From contig NZ_CANBCQ010000019.1 of NCBI RefSeq assembly GCF_947367125.1, positions 1 to 44,807 on the forward strand: DNA of 44,807 nucleotides, in the 5' to 3' direction. The translations under genes and the position numbers were made by a program. The notes below the pieces were generated by a model, which worked only from the letters and a program-made list of their open reading frames with translations, made no database searches and was not told the DNA's origin. Source of the DNA: an uncultured Lactobacillus sp. (GTDB taxonomy: Bacteria; Bacillota; Bacilli; Lactobacillales; Lactobacillaceae). Shown here piece by piece: positions 43,089 through 44,807 of this stretch; within the stretch, counting starts at the first letter, position 1; the number at the start of each line of letters is the position of its first letter.

Positions 43089-43745
43089 TTAGTTTACTAA
43101 CTTCTGATATAGCGGTAATAATTGTTCAATCCCATCTAAAATGAAGTTTTCCATGTTTGCAACTTGATCTTGCTTTCTAAAAGCAAATTTTCCTAGTAAA
43201 AAACTAGATTGAATCGCTTCCTTATTAAATAAAATCTGCTTCTCAGCATCTGTTAAATAATCATTTAAGGATAAATGATCAGCAAATTCCATTTCATTCT
43301 TGTCCCATAAATACCAATTATCAGTTGTCCGCCCTTCTGCCCAAGATAGGATATCAGTTAATAATTCGTTATATTGTTCAGGACTATCGCCACGCTTTTG
43401 GCTCTTATAATGTTGAAACATGAGATAAACCTGCAACTGCTTCTTATCCAGCATGACACCGATACATGGACTTTTGTCTGCTAAAGCATTTAACCGATAA
43501 GCTGCCCAATAGTGATCGCGTAAATTCCAGCCATTGGTCCAGCTTTCTACATGAACTTTAGAAAATTGATCCTGAGGCAGTTTTTGATAAACGTTTATGT
43601 TTACCTTTTTCCAAGTTTGCCAAACATCTTTAAAGTCAGCCTTAATCTGAGCTAATTCATCTTCAGAATACTGCTCCTTCAATTTTTTAAAAGAAAATTC
43701 TTGGCGATCAAAAATCGCATACATCGTTTCAGTTAACTCAGTCAT
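43089..43745 (-). CDS. Conserved protein, 218 aa, perhaps HI_0552-like
   Basis: A 218-residue soluble protein rich in Trp, Lys and acidic residues, with many Trp-centred motifs (DVWQTWKKVN, WTNGWNLRDHYWAAYRL, DNWYLWDKNEM). The layout recalls the HI_0552-like family (PF10786), which is sometimes labelled as glucose-6-phosphate dehydrogenase without NAD-binding motifs; I see none here, so an enzyme label would be unsafe. The start codon lies two bases after the GNAT gene stop, so it is cotranscribed and may be modified by or work with that acetyltransferase. Confidence 0.5.
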   Translation of the reverse strand: MTELTETMYAIFDRQEFSFKKLKEQYSEDELAQIKADFKDVWQTWKKVNINVYQKLPQDQFSKVHVESWTNGWNLRDHYWAAYRLNALADKSPCIGVMLDKKQLQVYLMFQHYKSQKRGDSPEQYNELLTDILSWAEGRTTDNWYLWDKNEMEFADHLSLNDYLTDAEKQILFNKEAIQSSFLLGKFAFRKQDQVANMENFILDGIEQLLPLYQKLVN

Positions 43746-43747
43746 TT

Positions 43748-44239
43748 TTATAAAGTCCTTACCATATTTACACTAGTGACACCAGTTGGATCTGGAATAT
43801 CGTCGCTAGTTTCACCTTCATTTTTAAAACCACGTTTTTCATAAAATTTAATCAATTTAGGCAAACAAATCAGCGAAATAGCTTGACGATTTTGTTTTTT
43901 AGCAACTTTAGCCAATTCTTCAATCAAATTCGTTGCTACACCATGTTTGCGGTATTCCGGAACGACCGCAAGACTTAAGACCATTTGATAGCGATCATCC
44001 TTTTGATTAGGATGATTTTTAAAATATAATTCATCTTCAATATAGCGTTGATCAAAAGCCGGACCAAAGATATGACCAATTACCTTGCCTTTTTCTTCAG
44101 CTACCAAAAAAGTATCAGGATAATTCTTGATTCTACCAACCATATCTTTTTCAGTTTGTTCTTTTGTCATTTTGAATGCGGCAGATTCTAGTTCTACCAC
44201 TTCATCTAGATCATCCATTGTTACACTGCGAATAATCAT
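43748..44239 (-). CDS. GNAT-family N-acetyltransferase
   Basis: A 163-residue acetyltransferase of the GNAT fold. The acetyl-CoA site reads VVPEYRKHGVATNLIEEL (Q/R-x-x-G-x-G/A type) about residues 93-110, and the C-terminal FYEKRGFKNEGE is the classic strand-turn of the fold. Substrate unknown; relatives acetylate aralkylamines or protein N-termini. ATG 44239 after GGGGAGAC. First gene of a two-gene unit. Confidence 0.82.
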   Translation of the reverse strand: MIIRSVTMDDLDEVVELESAAFKMTKEQTEKDMVGRIKNYPDTFLVAEEKGKVIGHIFGPAFDQRYIEDELYFKNHPNQKDDRYQMVLSLAVVPEYRKHGVATNLIEELAKVAKKQNRQAISLICLPKLIKFYEKRGFKNEGETSDDIPDPTGVTSVNMVRTL

Positions 44240-44305
44240 AATTTGTCTCCCCTTATCTTTTTTATTAAAAATACCACCTTCTTATTTAGCCATCAATACA
44301 TAAAA

Positions 44306-44334
44306 AACTGCAAAAGCTATTAACTTCTGCAGTT
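44306..44334 (-). terminator. Terminator of the truncated LLM oxidoreductase gene
   Basis: Minus strand stem AACTGCAGAAG / CTTTTGCAGTT followed by TTTTTATG, just after the stop at 44345. Confidence 0.8.
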
Positions 44335-44344
44335 ATCGATGTTC

Positions 44345-44731
44345 TTACTTACTACTCTTCCATTTTAAGGTAAATCGTTCTTTTTCACTCTTTTTTTGAA
44401 AATATTCCTTAACCTTCGAAACAACTTCTTCTCCATAAATTCTAATCGCATTCATCACATCTTCATAAGGCATTGAAGCAATTGGTAAATGAAGATAAAA
44501 GCGCGTTAATCCTAATTCTTCCATAATTTTGATAATCTTATTTGCAACGGTTTCACTATTGCCGACAAAAATAGCTTCGTTCTCACCAATTGCGTCAAGA
44601 TATTGCTCATAGGTCATTTCTGTCCATTGTGGTCTTTCTTTACTTATTTGATCAACTAACAATTTAGTAGGATAAAAGTAATCCTTGACCGCCTTTTCTT
44701 TATCTTGATTCAGCCAGCCCCAAGAATGTGC
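44345..44731 (-). pseudogene. Luciferase-like (LLM) oxidoreductase, 5' part cut off by IS end
   Basis: The reading frame ending at 44345 encodes the C-terminal third of an LLM-class flavin-dependent oxidoreductase. From 44731 it reads AHSWGWLNQDKEKAVKDYF, then through FVGNSETVANKIIKIMEELGL to the end; the FVGxxETVAxKI segment is typical of the family. No start with an RBS is found; a TTG at 44662 opens a frame but the family sequence continues upstream of it. At 44731/44732 unique DNA gives way to the IS terminus, which stays open only to a TAA at 44786-44788. The full gene should have about 340 codons, so roughly two thirds is missing. Confidence 0.75.
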
Positions 44732-44806
44732 GAAACTGTCAAATCTTTTGTGTAAATAGATCTTTCTCGTAAATTGATTTTTTAATTATTTATTTAATCA
44801 AAGTAG
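44732..44806. mobile_element. Right IS terminus, inverted copy of 1-75
   Basis: Exact reverse complement of bases 1-75. The junction with the LLM gene is at 44731/44732. Base 44807 continues outward and could extend the match by one or more bases. The rest of the element lies beyond the window. The bases next to the two ends (76-84 and 44723-44731) differ, so these are two separate insertions or copies, not the two ends of one insertion. Confidence 0.6.
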
Positions 44807-44807
44807 G

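Noticed and set aside
1-44807. CRISPR arrays, prophage modules, tRNA or rRNA genes
   Set aside because: No regularly spaced direct repeats, no phage structural or integrase genes and no cloverleaf sequences with CCA-type ends were recognised on either strand.

Overview
The window is AT-rich, densely coded DNA from a Gram-positive fermentative bacterium. It looks like a host-associated Lactobacillus of the johnsonii/gasseri group. The support is a YSIRK/LPXTG adhesin with a Mub-type domain, a bile salt hydrolase with tandem cbsT-type transporters, lactate oxidase, a Met T-box, strong AGGAGG-type ribosome binding sites and hairpin/T-run terminators after most transcription units. The species is an inference from gene content; no rRNA is present.

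Layout. Bases 1-75 and 44732-44806 are exact inverted copies of one sequence that looks like the terminus of an IS256-type insertion sequence. The window is therefore bounded by two copies of one mobile element, both bodies lying outside. From the left: a surface adhesin (244-2961); a ThrE-type exporter; a SorC/DeoR regulator with a small membrane protein; a free-standing 43-codon gene; a DUF1828 protein; a complete ECF transporter (6684-9786) with a catabolite-repression site inside its promoter; a UPF0756 membrane protein with a 53-codon follower; and an orphan promoter-plus-terminator unit that may be a small RNA (about 10571-10643).

The centre (10.7-23.3 kb, all minus strand) is a citrate-to-succinate region. 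It holds citCDEF, a DASS di/tricarboxylate carrier, an RraA/HMG-aldolase-like protein that may decarboxylate oxaloacetate, an LDH-family enzyme carrying the malate-type arginine, fumarase and a one-subunit fumarate reductase. An alpha/beta hydrolase and a PepC-like peptidase are interspersed. CcpA (cre)-like sites lie upstream of several of these units. Together the genes can import citrate, cleave it to acetate and oxaloacetate, and send oxaloacetate either to pyruvate or through malate and fumarate to succinate. citX and citG, needed to make the lyase cofactor, are not in the window.

The next block (23.4-30.3 kb) is bile salt hydrolase with two tandem MFS transporters, one of them broken by a single-base frameshift, followed by a MetQNI methionine importer under a Met T-box. 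The remainder holds a CtpE-like P-type ATPase, thyA-folA, an amino-acid permease, a Bax-inhibitor-1-like protein, L-lactate oxidase, a heterodimeric ABC exporter, a wrecked aldo/keto reductase gene, a TSUP carrier, a GNAT operon and a luciferase-like oxidoreductase cut off by the right-hand IS end.

No tRNA, rRNA, CRISPR array or phage module was seen. Nothing here is clearly a new defence or mobile system. The most interesting signals are the candidate citrate-to-succinate module with its re-specified dehydrogenase, the cre site on an ECF transporter of unknown substrate, the orphan small RNA and small-protein genes, and the IS boundaries.
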